Part shown: one piece after another, positions 35,994 through 47,607 of the stretch
How the letters are laid out: each line of letters starts with the position of its first letter
Position numbering within the stretch: position 1 is the stretch's first letter
From: Paramecium pentaurelia
Lineage: Eukaryota > Ciliophora > Oligohymenophorea > Peniculida > Parameciidae
NCBI GenBank assembly: GCA_905183005.1
Contig: CAJJDO010000043.1
Location: 186,001-250,000, forward strand
Reading direction: 5' to 3'
DNA: 64,000 nt
Program-made: the position numbers and the translations under genes
Notes under the pieces: generated by a model
What the model was told of the DNA's origin: nothing
What the model saw: only the letters and a program-made list of their open reading frames with translations
Databases searched by the model: none

Positions 35994-36528
35994 TCAGAAT
36001 CTCAATTTTGAGAAAAGGAATCTTGATTGAGCTTTCTTATCAGCCAAACTTCCTGCTGGCAATGTTCTATATTTTTCAGCTAAATATTTTCTCAAATTCT
36101 TTCTCAAGTCCTTTCTTTTTTCAACATTCTTCAATTCAGCCTCTTTAACTCTTTCAATTCTATCTCTAACTTCTTTTAAAGTTGATTCTTCTAATCTGTA
36201 TCTAAAAACAATCAATTTTTATGAATACCTTGTTGGCATAATGTGATTAAGATTTAATTATTTAATGAACACTTTCAAAGTTGTTCGCTTTCTGATTTAT
36301 TTTAAACCCATTCTCTTAGTAACTTTTCTTGGATATCTTTAAATACCAACAACTAAACCATTTGGGAATTTTGCATCCTAAAATAAATCAATATTTGATT
36401 TACTTTAGTTGATTCTTCATTTGCTTTAATCAAAATAGCCTTCTTTCCTGCATATCTTCCAGCTAGCATAACTACTAGACGACCTGGTTTCAAACTAGCT
36501 ATATTACTATTGCTTACAATTTTCCCAT
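35994..36528 (-). CDS. RPL27: Ribosomal protein eL27, 152 aa
   Basis: Three introns (23, 26 and 27 nt) give exactly 153 codons. Removing the first joins MGKF to LKPGRLVVMLAGRYAGKK, which is the canonical opening of eL27 with its KOW-like segment. The rest follows the family: FPNGLVVGIQRYPRKVTKRM, LNHIMPTRYRLEES and the C-terminus FLFSKLRF. It is a 60S subunit protein. The first intron lies after only 11 coding bases, a position easily missed. The next gene upstream on this strand is eL6, about 300 bp away, so two ribosomal protein genes are neighbours here. Confidence 0.96.
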
Positions 36529-36825
36529 TTCAAAATACAAAATAAATCTTTTAATAATTTATTCCAAATTATTTGATACTAATAATCTAACTCATCGAAT
36601 AAGCATACATAAAATTACCACAATATTAAAGCTCTAGAAATATATTATGATTAATAAACAATAATGATTAAAGATTATTCTATAATAATAATTAGATTGA
36701 TTATTATAATATAATACATAATGATGTAGTAATAGATGTTTATGATAATTTTATAATCTTTTAAAAAAGAATGATGTTAATGTGATTTATAATATTTTAT
36801 ATTGTACGATAAAATCTTGGAATAA

Positions 36826-37440
36826 TCAAAAGACTAATTCATGTGGTCTAGTTGTTTTTCCAATGCTGAAACGTGCACCAAGATATTGTTTCAAAAGTGG
36901 AGTTTTCTTAACAGCTGCAATCAATGCATCATCAATTGATTTTTAAGTCTTTCTTTTTCCATCCAATCTTGTTTTTTCTGCTGCTTATTATTCAGCTGTA
37001 AGCTATACATTATTAAGTAACTTTACTTCTCCTCTCTTGGCCCAGAATCCTTATTCATTTTTACGTCTTTAAGCTTATGTTCTCTTGAAATAATCATCAT
37101 CCACTTAACCAGCATTCACTCCATTAACATCTACCTTAGTGGATGTTGGAATGACATATGCTGAGTTGACTCTCTTGAGTGGGACACCATTAATTTTGAA
37201 TGGACCTGTTACAAGCAACAATCCTGATTTAAGCTGCTTCAAGAATACTACTCTCTTTCCTTAGAATCTTCCAGCCAACAAGATTAATACTTGTCCTGGA
37301 ACAATCTTTCTCAATTTAGCTGGTCTTGGAGCCTTTTTGATTTTATTTCACTATACTTTTCTTTTTCTAACGAAATGGACGTTTTCATCATCACTCTTAT
37401 ACCAATTACCAATTCTCACAGTTCTCTTTTTAGCAGGCAT
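36826..37440 (-). CDS. RPL6: Ribosomal protein eL6, 196 aa
   Basis: One 24-nt intron after residue 29 gives 197 codons. The family core is clear: GQVLILLAGRFQGKRVVFLK, LLLVTGPFKINGVPLKRVN and AYVIPTSTKVDVNGV, then the C-terminal DDALIAAVKKTPLLKQYLGA and RFSIGKTTRPHELVF. It is a protein of the 60S subunit. The N-terminal tail is short and basic (MPAKKRTVRIGNWYKSDDEN). The intron is a multiple of three but carries a TGA, so its retention would be noticed in translation. Confidence 0.96.
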
Positions 37441-37949
37441 TGATTATATTTAATTAATTTTAAATCTAATTTTAAAATTTAATTATCCTTAATCATTCAT
37501 CTCTTTTCCTTATCCATTATTAATCAACTATTTTAATTATATCAAGAGTCAATAATAGTAATGATACAATTCAATATTTTTAATTATAAAGAGTGATTAA
37601 ATATATTAAATTAAATAATTTCAAATAACAAACAAGTTAATATAACAATCAATTATTATTCAACTTAACCCTCGATCAGAAAGATTTTTATAGTGAAATA
37701 AAACAAAAGCTTATGTATATTTTAAGTAAATTTAAATTACTAGGAGTGATTTAAAATGATCGCAAATAATTTTATTTATATTAAAAAATTTACTATCACT
37801 CTAATTCTATTATCATTTATATTAAAAAAAATTTTTTCTATCATCTCAAGGCTTTTTTTTAACTAAAAAGTGGTTGTTTAAAAGTATCATATAAAGCTAT
37901 TATATAAATTATTTTTGGATTTATAATTTTAATTCTGAAATGTATTATT
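37441..37949. other. Intergenic region before the repeat
   Basis: About 500 bp of AT-rich DNA between the divergent starts of eL6 and the first pseudokinase copy. No gene seen. Confidence 0.45.
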
Positions 37950-39245
37950 AATATTATTTAATAAAAAATGAAAGGGTGGTATAATTAGTATATTATTTCA
38001 TAAAGAGTACAAGGAAATGATGATAAGGTTAGAAAAATAAGATTATTTGAAAATAATGAATATTTAAAAACTTAGGAAATAAAAGATCATCTTGAATATG
38101 TATTTCCTTAATCTGAATGTTTCAGCTTGGCTTAATTAATAGAATCAATGGTAAATTGTATTATTATATTAAGCAATGCAATTTCATAAAAATTTATAAA
38201 GGATAGGTTTTAATAATTATTTTAGAAATATTAAAACATCTTTAATAATTACATTAATAGAAAATGTCACATGGAAGATTAAATCCTTAAAATATTGTTA
38301 TTAAATTAAAAAATGATAAAGATAATAAATTAACAATCTAATAAAAAAAATTTACAATATAAAGAGTGCAGTTCATTAATTATAGAATTATTGATGATGT
38401 TAAATATGAAATTAATTAAATTTAAGATAATTATGATATTATTAATTGCTGTATTTCATTGATATCAACATATTAAAAATAAATGTGTGAATTATTCAAC
38501 TTTATTATTACTAATTTAAAATTGTATTAAAACAGAGTGATTGAAATATCTTAATTAGTTGACTTTTTTAATTTATATATTCAAGAGTATTTAATATAAT
38601 TATTTTAGATGTGTAGATTAATAAACTTAAAAAATCCAAAAAAATCAAATTTATCCTTCTACAATATTTTAATAAAATGTTTAAACTGTTCAATGTAAGG
38701 AAGGAGAAGAATATGGTATGTTATCAAAAAGATAGAGATGTTCAACTATTCTTTCAAAATTTTTGGAAACATTTAGTGGTCAATTAGTTAATAATAAATT
38801 AAAATATCAGAATAATTCTAATGAATATGATATTGATGAATAATAGGTTGAAATTATTGACATTGGAAATTATAATTAAGAAGAATTATAGATATTTTAT
38901 GTTTTTGAATATATTTTAAAATAATAAATGATGAAAATAATTTGGAAACATTTCGGAAACTTTTTTGAATCTACCAAATAAAATATTGAACAAATTTATA
39001 TTGAAGTTATTAAAATCATAAATTAAAATAATCAAAGAATTTTAAATGATCACTTCAAACCTATTTTAGAAGAATATTAAAATAGTAAAAAAATAAATGA
39101 TGAAATCAATAAAGAAATTGATTAGAATTACAAATTTAATATTTAATATGATGAACAAAAAGCAAAAGATCATTTTTTTTTACAATTGAAGATTTAAGCA
39201 TAAAATTATGATATTAATAATATTTAATCTTTCATTGACAACATC
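37950..39245 (+). repeat. Repeat copy A, left outer contig end
   Basis: A 1296-nt unit that recurs at 39247-40542 in the same orientation (offset 1297) and in inverted form at 47608-48996 and 49178-50567. I found one difference between A and the next copy, G at 39037 versus A at 40334. It ends directly at an assembly gap. Confidence 0.9.
37968..39245 (+). CDS. Pseudokinase gene, copy A, cut at the 3' end by a gap
   Basis: Same gene as copy B (see 39265). It starts MKGWYNQYIISQRVQGNDDK and stops being readable at the gap, about 27 codons before the expected TGA. At 39037 it codes Arg where copies B and C code Lys. As explained in the findings, A and B probably represent one locus. Confidence 0.8.
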
Positions 39246-39246
39246 N
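39246..39246. other. Assembly gap (single N)
   Basis: A single N between two copies of the same 1.3-kb sequence. This is the mark of two contigs placed side by side although their ends overlap. Confidence 0.95.
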
Positions 39247-40542
39247 AATATTATTTAATAAAAAATGAAAGGGTGGTATAATTAGTATATTATTTCATAA
39301 AGAGTACAAGGAAATGATGATAAGGTTAGAAAAATAAGATTATTTGAAAATAATGAATATTTAAAAACTTAGGAAATAAAAGATCATCTTGAATATGTAT
39401 TTCCTTAATCTGAATGTTTCAGCTTGGCTTAATTAATAGAATCAATGGTAAATTGTATTATTATATTAAGCAATGCAATTTCATAAAAATTTATAAAGGA
39501 TAGGTTTTAATAATTATTTTAGAAATATTAAAACATCTTTAATAATTACATTAATAGAAAATGTCACATGGAAGATTAAATCCTTAAAATATTGTTATTA
39601 AATTAAAAAATGATAAAGATAATAAATTAACAATCTAATAAAAAAAATTTACAATATAAAGAGTGCAGTTCATTAATTATAGAATTATTGATGATGTTAA
39701 ATATGAAATTAATTAAATTTAAGATAATTATGATATTATTAATTGCTGTATTTCATTGATATCAACATATTAAAAATAAATGTGTGAATTATTCAACTTT
39801 ATTATTACTAATTTAAAATTGTATTAAAACAGAGTGATTGAAATATCTTAATTAGTTGACTTTTTTAATTTATATATTCAAGAGTATTTAATATAATTAT
39901 TTTAGATGTGTAGATTAATAAACTTAAAAAATCCAAAAAAATCAAATTTATCCTTCTACAATATTTTAATAAAATGTTTAAACTGTTCAATGTAAGGAAG
40001 GAGAAGAATATGGTATGTTATCAAAAAGATAGAGATGTTCAACTATTCTTTCAAAATTTTTGGAAACATTTAGTGGTCAATTAGTTAATAATAAATTAAA
40101 ATATCAGAATAATTCTAATGAATATGATATTGATGAATAATAGGTTGAAATTATTGACATTGGAAATTATAATTAAGAAGAATTATAGATATTTTATGTT
40201 TTTGAATATATTTTAAAATAATAAATGATGAAAATAATTTGGAAACATTTCGGAAACTTTTTTGAATCTACCAAATAAAATATTGAACAAATTTATATTG
40301 AAGTTATTAAAATCATAAATTAAAATAATCAAAAAATTTTAAATGATCACTTCAAACCTATTTTAGAAGAATATTAAAATAGTAAAAAAATAAATGATGA
40401 AATCAATAAAGAAATTGATTAGAATTACAAATTTAATATTTAATATGATGAACAAAAAGCAAAAGATCATTTTTTTTTACAATTGAAGATTTAAGCATAA
40501 AATTATGATATTAATAATATTTAATCTTTCATTGACAACATC
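39247..40542 (+). repeat. Repeat copy B, start of the second contig
   Basis: It begins right after the gap with the same 18 nt before ATG as the other copies and continues beyond 40542 into unique DNA. Almost identical to copy A. Confidence 0.9.
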
Positions 40543-40629
40543 AAATCTTAAGTTAAATAATCATTATAAGAATACTATGATGAAATATTAGAATATGAAA
40601 TAATAATGTTAATAAATGATTTAATTTGA
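39265..40629 (+). CDS. Pseudokinase, copy B, complete, 439 aa
   Basis: Introns of 23 nt (after IESM) and 22 nt (after YIQE) leave exactly 440 codons. The kinase-like part is in the N-terminal third: SECFSLAQLIES, LEILKHLQQLHQQKMSHGRL with NPQNIVIKLKN. This corresponds to HRDLKPENI, but the catalytic Asp is Arg (HGRLNPQNI). No Gly-rich loop, no catalytic Lys context and no DFG are visible, so no kinase activity is expected. The remaining two-thirds is polar, Gln/Asn/Ile-rich and ends KSQVKQSLQEYYDEILEYE. The C-terminus EIIMLINDLI differs from that of the minus copies (EIISLNFDLI). A related but distinct pseudokinase lies at 22069. Function unknown. Confidence 0.82.
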
Positions 40630-40664
40630 TATTCTTTATTAAAAATATTAAATAGGAAATTTTA

Positions 40665-41469
40665 TCATTATGGAGACTATAACATATCACTTTTAGCTTA
40701 TAACTTTTGATCGCTTTTAACATCCTACTAATTTATGGATTCTCCGTTTGATCCTATATCTAATTCTTAATGTTCTCCCTTTTCATGATGTTTTTTTGCT
40801 CCATGATGATGTCCTTGATTTAAGGAGTGTTTTATTATTATTAAATCTAAAATTAATGTAACTGCAAAGATGACTAAATTAGCTAGATTATATGACCAAG
40901 CAAATTTAGTTAAATCATTTTCTAGATTTGTGAAGAAGTAATCACTTACTGGATCTGAAACACATTAATTATCATTGACATCTTTAATTACAAGTCTTTT
41001 ACTATCAATAATAGCAAATGAAACACATATAACAATGATTTCAGCTATTTACAAAACCATCTTAAAGCCTATTTCAATAAAAAATATATAATTATATTAA
41101 GATTCAGGACGAGCTAAATAATATGAAATTGTTATTACTTGCCATACAAGACCAAGCAAAATTACAAGCAGTCATTGTTCCAACTATATTAAATATAAGA
41201 CCAATAACAATAAAATATGTTATAGTAACTCCCAATTAAACTCTTAAGGATATATATACAAAAAATAATGTGCCTCCCTCATGAATTACATCATCGAATA
41301 ATTATCCTCTGCATTATGGAGCCCAAGGAATATAAGTCTTAGAATGCATTGTCCAATTATATTTAGTATCTATGTTAAAATATGGTAATTTATCTTATAA
41401 ATAAATGACATTGTTGGATAAATAGTATTATTCTTCATCAATAGAATGAATTAATTTAAATAATGGATC
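40665..41469 (-). CDS. Duplicate 3' part of the membrane-protein gene, cut by a gap
   Basis: Identical to 41777-42581 of the complete gene (offset 1112). It is the end of the second contig overlapping the start of the third and should not be counted as a separate gene. Confidence 0.88.
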
Positions 41470-41470
41470 N
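41470..41470. other. Assembly gap (single N)
   Basis: A single N with 1.1 kb of identical sequence on both sides (40359-41469 and 41471-42581). This is an unmerged contig overlap. Confidence 0.95.
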
Positions 41471-41741
41471 TATTTTAGAAGAATATTAAAATAGTAAAAA
41501 AATAAATGATGAAATCAATAAAGAAATTGATTAGAATTACAAATTTAATATTTAATATGATGAACAAAAAGCAAAAGATCATTTTTTTTTACAATTGAAG
41601 ATTTAAGCATAAAATTATGATATTAATAATATTTAATCTTTCATTGACAACATCAAATCTTAAGTTAAATAATCATTATAAGAATACTATGATGAAATAT
41701 TAGAATATGAAATAATAATGTTAATAAATGATTTAATTTGA
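41471..41741 (+). CDS. Duplicate 3' tail of the pseudokinase copy B
   Basis: Identical to 40359-40629. It belongs to the contig overlap and codes from PILEEYQNSKKINDE to the stop. Not an independent gene. Confidence 0.85.
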
Positions 41742-41776
41742 TATTCTTTATTAAAAATATTAAATAGGAAATTTTA

Positions 41777-43750
41777 TCATTATGGAGACTATAACATATC
41801 ACTTTTAGCTTATAACTTTTGATCGCTTTTAACATCCTACTAATTTATGGATTCTCCGTTTGATCCTATATCTAATTCTTAATGTTCTCCCTTTTCATGA
41901 TGTTTTTTTGCTCCATGATGATGTCCTTGATTTAAGGAGTGTTTTATTATTATTAAATCTAAAATTAATGTAACTGCAAAGATGACTAAATTAGCTAGAT
42001 TATATGACCAAGCAAATTTAGTTAAATCATTTTCTAGATTTGTGAAGAAGTAATCACTTACTGGATCTGAAACACATTAATTATCATTGACATCTTTAAT
42101 TACAAGTCTTTTACTATCAATAATAGCAAATGAAACACATATAACAATGATTTCAGCTATTTACAAAACCATCTTAAAGCCTATTTCAATAAAAAATATA
42201 TAATTATATTAAGATTCAGGACGAGCTAAATAATATGAAATTGTTATTACTTGCCATACAAGACCAAGCAAAATTACAAGCAGTCATTGTTCCAACTATA
42301 TTAAATATAAGACCAATAACAATAAAATATGTTATAGTAACTCCCAATTAAACTCTTAAGGATATATATACAAAAAATAATGTGCCTCCCTCATGAATTA
42401 CATCATCGAATAATTATCCTCTGCATTATGGAGCCCAAGGAATATAAGTCTTAGAATGCATTGTCCAATTATATTTAGTATCTATGTTAAAATATGGTAA
42501 TTTATCTTATAAATAAATGACATTGTTGGATAAATAGTATTATTCTTCATCAATAGAATGAATTAATTTAAATAATGGATCTGTATTTTCACATTATTTT
42601 CTTCTATCTGTCATGAGAGGATAATCAATTCTGTTTGGAGAGATATTTTAATTTTAATTTCTTCTACAAACTTTATCACTTTCTGTAACTCTAAATTCAA
42701 CAAGAGGTAAATTTGATGTGTTTTTTAAGTAATAAAAATAAAACCCTTTCCCCAAATCATAAATATATCCAATTTTAGTATCATTTAATTTTCTTAAGTT
42801 TTAGAAATTAGGATTAGTAGTAAACCCTATATCAGAGATTGGACAACTCATATCAGATGGAACACAAAATTTATTATCTCCTGTACCACAGATAGTTTTA
42901 TTTTCTGATTCACAATAACTTTAATTAGTTTATATACTTATTCCAGTGTTTCTTCTAGCACATAAAACAAAGGCTAAAATACAAGATTTCACTTACGTCT
43001 TCCATAAGAACCATCATTCCAAGAATTAAAAACTTTTGGTTATTATTCATCTACTGTGTTACAATTTCTTGTCGTCATTTCCTAACTACAAACTCTACCA
43101 AGCATAAATGATTATTTAAAGAAATCATCTATATTTCGTATATTTTAATCCTATAACAAATTAAAATTAAATCCTTCGCTACAATCACATCCAATCATAG
43201 TTCCAGGCCAATAATATTCATATAATGAGGAATACTATATTTTTCAATTGATATATACTTCATCTCCAAATTAACTCTTACAATTTTTATTTGTATAAGT
43301 AAATTGAATATCATCTATAACATATGAACCCATGTTATCTAAAAATTATTAATAATCGCCTTCATATACTGTTTGATCTCTGTAAGATAAAATACTTAAT
43401 GCTAATACAGCTAAACTAACTATAAAAAAATAAGCTTAATAAGCCAATCTCACTTTATCAACTGGTTTCTTACGCAACAATCTTTTTAGTCTTCTTGCTG
43501 AAATCAATTTTTATTCCTTTTATTGTTTCTTTTTTTTTTTCTTGACATCTCTTCTCATCAGTTTAGGATCTTCTTCGAAATAAACTTGATTTAACACACT
43601 ACCCATAGGATTAGTTTCACTGTATTTTTATGTTTATTATTGTCCTTCCTAATCTAAATTTTGATTATTATCTATGTATTGTTTTAAAGGTTATTGATCT
43701 TGGTCTGGTTGATAATCTGGAGGATCTAAATTCTTTTCTTATTCAGCCAT
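41777..43750 (-). CDS. Multipass membrane protein with Cys-rich outer domain
   Basis: The start MAEQEKNLDPPDYQPDQDQQ leads into a Gln-rich cytosolic head with a strong basic cluster (RRDVKKKKKKQQKEQK) before the first helix, AYFFIVSLAVLALSILSY. A domain of about 350 residues follows with many Cys (MIGCDCSEGF, LGRVCSQEMTTRNC, CGTGDNKFCVPSDMSCPI) and N-glycosylation sites, so it is probably outside the cell or in a lumen. Three or four more helices follow: TITYFIVIGLIFNIVGT, the stretch before ISYYLARPESQYNY, FKMVLQIAEIIVICVSFAII and NLANLVIFAVTLILDLIII. The tail is His-rich (HHHGAKKHHEKGEH). Introns include a 26-nt one near 43000; joins near 42270 are uncertain. I do not recognise the family. 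Confidence 0.7.
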
Positions 43751-45652
43751 TATTTAATTAAATTATTTCAAAAATATAAAAGGTAAGATTAGCATTATTA
43801 GATAAAATATTACACGATTTTACTCTTATTTTAGGCAAATGATTTCTATATAAAATTCATAAATAAAAAAAGTAATTCTTTTCATAAAATTAGATATCAC
43901 AAAAAAAGATTCATTATAATTTGAATTCTTATTAAGAAATAAATTTTTGATTTTCATTTTTAACATTGTAATCATTATATTTTTTCATTGTCAAATAAAT
44001 AAAATTATTTATCTTCTTTAGATATGCATAATACTATAAATTTTATATTAAGAATAATTAGAATTATTAATTTATAAAGAAAAATTATTGATAAATGCAT
44101 TTTTAATAATATTAAGTACTTCTTATTTTTTAATTTATTTTTAATAATACATATTAAGATAAATTTGAATTAAATTATATTGATATAATTATCATTTGCA
44201 TTATCTATAGTATTAAATTTATCTTCTTTATCAAATGATATGTATCTTCTTAATATAAATTACCTTACTATTTCTCAAACTTCTTAATTGTCAATTTAAA
44301 AGCATCAGACAAAGAAAAAAGATTATCATCAGTTGAGGTCTAGGTTAATTCTTAGAAACTCAATAATTTTTAAAAGAAATTTGAAGAATTGCTTTTATTC
44401 TATTGAAATCATCTTGAATAAAATTTCAATGTTAAACTATGAGTTTTATTATACCTCTTTCAATTAATAAATGATAATTTATATTAAAATTAATTTATTA
44501 TTCATAATATTGCCTTTTTTATCAACAGTTTTGATATAACTTGATAAACAAAAGTCTTTAAATTATTTCATGTGATTGTAAATAATCTAGCAAGATAATT
44601 AATTTTTTAACTATATATAAAAATTATTATTGAAATCTAATTATATTTTTTAATTGCTAATTTTGTTATTTTTTTATTAATGATTTCAACATCCTGAACA
44701 CTGAACAGATTTAGACACAAATATGTTAATGATAAATCAATTAATCATCCTATGAATAAATTGACCTACCATATAGGGGTATCTATTGACTGATAAAGTA
44801 AAATAAGTGAAAACTTAATAAAAAGTGATGTACTTTAGAGTTTATATTATTGTTAAATAATATGGTAGAATTAAATTAATTATCTCTTATTTTTTTTTCC
44901 ATGCTTACAAATTCTGCTACATTCTAGAGATATAATTCTGAATTAGCAATAATATTTAATAGCCATATTGGGATTCACTCACTTTTTATGAGTAGATTAT
45001 AAGGTAATGGAGTTAGGCCACTTTGTGTTATTATCAGCCTTCAAAAAGATTTTTTCATATCCTTGTCTTTTGTAATTGAGATCATGTCCCTAAACATGAA
45101 GAGGAAAGATTGTAATTGTTGTTATAAGATGAGTAAATTCATTTTCTTGTCTTTGGTTTAAAAGTTTTAAAAACATAGAAAGAATTAACTCTTCAGTTCA
45201 CTTTGTTTTAAAAAAATTGCATCCTTTTCAAACTATAAACCACCAACCAATTTTAAAACTTACACTTGACTAAAAGGGTTACGATTATATTTGAGTTTTT
45301 CTAAGTCTCCAAAGTTATTAACTAGTAGAATTAAAAATAGCATTTGGTGTTAATTCAAATTATTTCCAAATTTTATTCAGTTCTTCATTAGGTATACACA
45401 TAGATAGTTTAAGAGTCTTCTTAATTGAGGTTCTAAACATAGACTACCAATTTTTCACCTATAAATTAGAAAATATCTCATGAATGGCTCATAAAATCAA
45501 AATGATGTTTAATAAAAGAATTCTACAATTAGGTCGGTCTTATGCCATATTGTTAAAAAAAGATTGAAATCAACAAGCTTATCAATAAATAAATTTAATT
45601 TTTTAAACTTAAATTGATAAAATTTTAATAAGTAAACAAAATTCAATACAGG
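43751..45652. pseudogene. Gene-poor stretch with minus-strand coding remnants
   Basis: About 1.9 kb with no complete gene. On the minus strand, protein-like pieces appear in changing frames: near 44220-44480 (a piece with TDDNLFSLSDAFKLTIKK) and near 44970-45150 (ENEFTHLITTITIFPLHV, then KIFLKADNNTKWPNS). The second recalls an ankyrin-type repeat only loosely. Several TGA codons and no usable introns separate them. This looks like a decayed gene, but chance open frames in AT-rich DNA cannot be excluded. Confidence 0.35.
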
Positions 45653-46223
45653 ATGTCTAAAATATAAATCAAATATCCTTAATTGAATAATCTATTTAAA
45701 ATTAGTTTCCAGATAGAAAATAGATATCGCTACAAGAATTTATGAATTCATAACGGTAATCAATTCAATCTAAGATCCATATTATAAATAACTAATGCAA
45801 AATATGCTTGAATTAATAAATGAGGTTATAATCTAATGGAAAGAATCTTCATCCCAATATTAAATGGAATTAACAAAAATGAATTTTTGTATGAATTCCA
45901 TTCAGCCAATATAATAAAATTATGGCAACTCCTATTTAATGTAAAAACCTTTAAATAAGATTAATATTTTAATGATTTTATAAGAAACTTTTAAATTATA
46001 GGATTTTGATAGAATAATTAAATAAGCTACAAATGTTAATAATGATGATAAATGCATCCAATTGATGGATTAAGGCTCTTTCTATCCAAAAATGTTGACA
46101 CATTTGGCAAAAAAACTTCAAGTTTAATTCATTTATTTATTTATTGAAATATATATCATACAAATTAATTAATTAACAAAATTTAAGAACCTAAAATGTC
46201 TATAGTATGTCATATTTCCATGA
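45653..46223 (+). CDS. Uncharacterised protein, splicing partly unresolved
   Basis: The start MSKIQIKYPQLNNLFKISFQ and a long later frame (DPYYKQLMQNMLELINEVII through LMDQGSFYPKMLTHLAKKLQ) to TGA at 46221-46223 are protein-like; a middle piece reads DRKQISLQEFMNSQ. Two introns seem needed, perhaps one of 19 nt near 45700 and one near 45760, but their ends are unsure. The product would be a helical, soluble protein of about 170 aa. Not recognised. Confidence 0.5.
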
Positions 46224-46359
46224 TTATCAAATTAAAATTTAAGAATATATTTTCTTTGATAATATTATTAGATAAGAAGTTTATGACTTGTATTGCAATT
46301 ATATTTTATGTTTATATTAAATTTAATTAATAAAACGTGTTAAATAATTAAATTAAAAT

Positions 46360-47507
46360 ATGAGTTAAGTATCGTAAAGATAAAGAAGTCCATCCCCTTA
46401 ATCTCCAGAAAAAGTTGCATAAAGAGAAAAGGCAGCATAAGCAATGAAAAGACGTAACCAAACATAACCAAGCTTTTTTGAAAAATATGCATACCATTTG
46501 GTAATTGGTGCATTTGGATTTGTGTGTGTTTATGCATTATTTTCAATTCTAACACGTTCAAGCAAGAAACTGACTACTACTCCTGTAATTGATGAAGAAG
46601 AAATTGCTAGTCATAATTCTTTAGGATCTTATTAATAAGGACCAAATGATTTCTTTAAAGATTGGAAATTTAGCGATGCTAAATTCATCTTTAACAATCA
46701 TTTAACATTCAAAGGAAAAATACCTTAATGTCCAGAAAGTGGAGTAATAATTCCAGAGAGTTATAATTTTAGAGAAGTTTAGCCAGAATGTGCTTAACCA
46801 ATCTACAATTAAGGTAAACTATTTTTTAATCGATAGGAAATTGCTCATCCAGCTATTCTATCGCTGCTGTCTCAGCTACAAGTGATAGGTTATGTAAAGT
46901 CAGAAATGGGGAATTTTAAGATTAATTATCACCATAATCACCAATCTCTTGTGATAATAAAAATTATAGATGTGGAGGAGGAAGTGTTACTAGAGTATTA
47001 GAAGTTGGCAAAAAGTAAGGGTTTGTTACAACCTCTTGTTTACCATATACTGGAACTGAAGATGCTAAAGACAATTGTGATGCTCTTTTTACCAATTGTG
47101 AAAAATATAAGATTTAAGATTATTGTGTTGTATCCAGTGAGGAAAACATTAAAAGAGAAATTTTAAACAATGGACCTGTTGTTGCAGTTATCTAAGTATT
47201 CAAAGACTTTCTTGTTTATAAAGGAGGAATCTATGAAGTAGTTGAAGGGAGTTCAAAGTATTTCTAAATTTTTTATTTAGATTCCAATATGGACATGCAG
47301 TCAAAGTTATTGGTTGGGGAAAGCAAGACGGAATTAATTATTGGGTTATCGAAAATTCATGGGGAGATTCATGGGGTCTCAAAGGTTTAGCCTATATTGC
47401 TGTTGGTATTGAAAAAAGTATATATATGTTAAGGTTAAAATTAATTACAATTGGAAGCCTATTCCGTAGCCCCTATTGTAGCAGCCCCTTAAGACAAGGC
47501 CGAATGA
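46360..47507 (+). CDS. Membrane-anchored papain-family (cathepsin-like) protein with Ser for the catalytic Cys, 357 aa
   Basis: Introns at 46814-46836, 47258-47280 and 47406-47433 (23, 23 and 28 nt) leave 358 codons. A polar head of about 45 residues is followed by one helix, YHLVIGAFGFVCVYALFSIL, so it is a type II membrane protein with the protease domain outside or in a lumen. The domain has the oxyanion Gln and the active-site helix as NQGNCSSSYSIAAVSATSD, where papain has QGxCGSCW: the catalytic Cys is Ser and the Trp is Tyr. The catalytic His (YGHAVKVIGWG) and Asn (WVIENSWGDSWG) remain. Disulfide Cys such as RCGGGSVTRVLE fit the cathepsin B/C group. It is therefore either a serine variant, as in some Plasmodium SERA proteins, or an inactive homologue. 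Confidence 0.85.
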
Positions 47508-47607
47508 TTTTATCGTATTATATCATTATTCTAATATTAAATTTCTCTAATTAAACTTAAATTCAAATGATCTTTTTTATTATTGTATTTTAAAGATAAA
47601 ATTAAAA

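Noticed and set aside
37950..40542. Tandem duplication of the pseudokinase gene (A and B)
   Set aside because: The break is a single N, copy A ends inside the gene and copy B starts at the repeat border. This fits overlapping contig ends better than a real tandem pair.
47415..47433. Ultra-short 16-nt intron in the cathepsin-like gene
   Set aside because: A normal 28-nt intron (47406-47433) gives the same frame, so no unusual size is needed.
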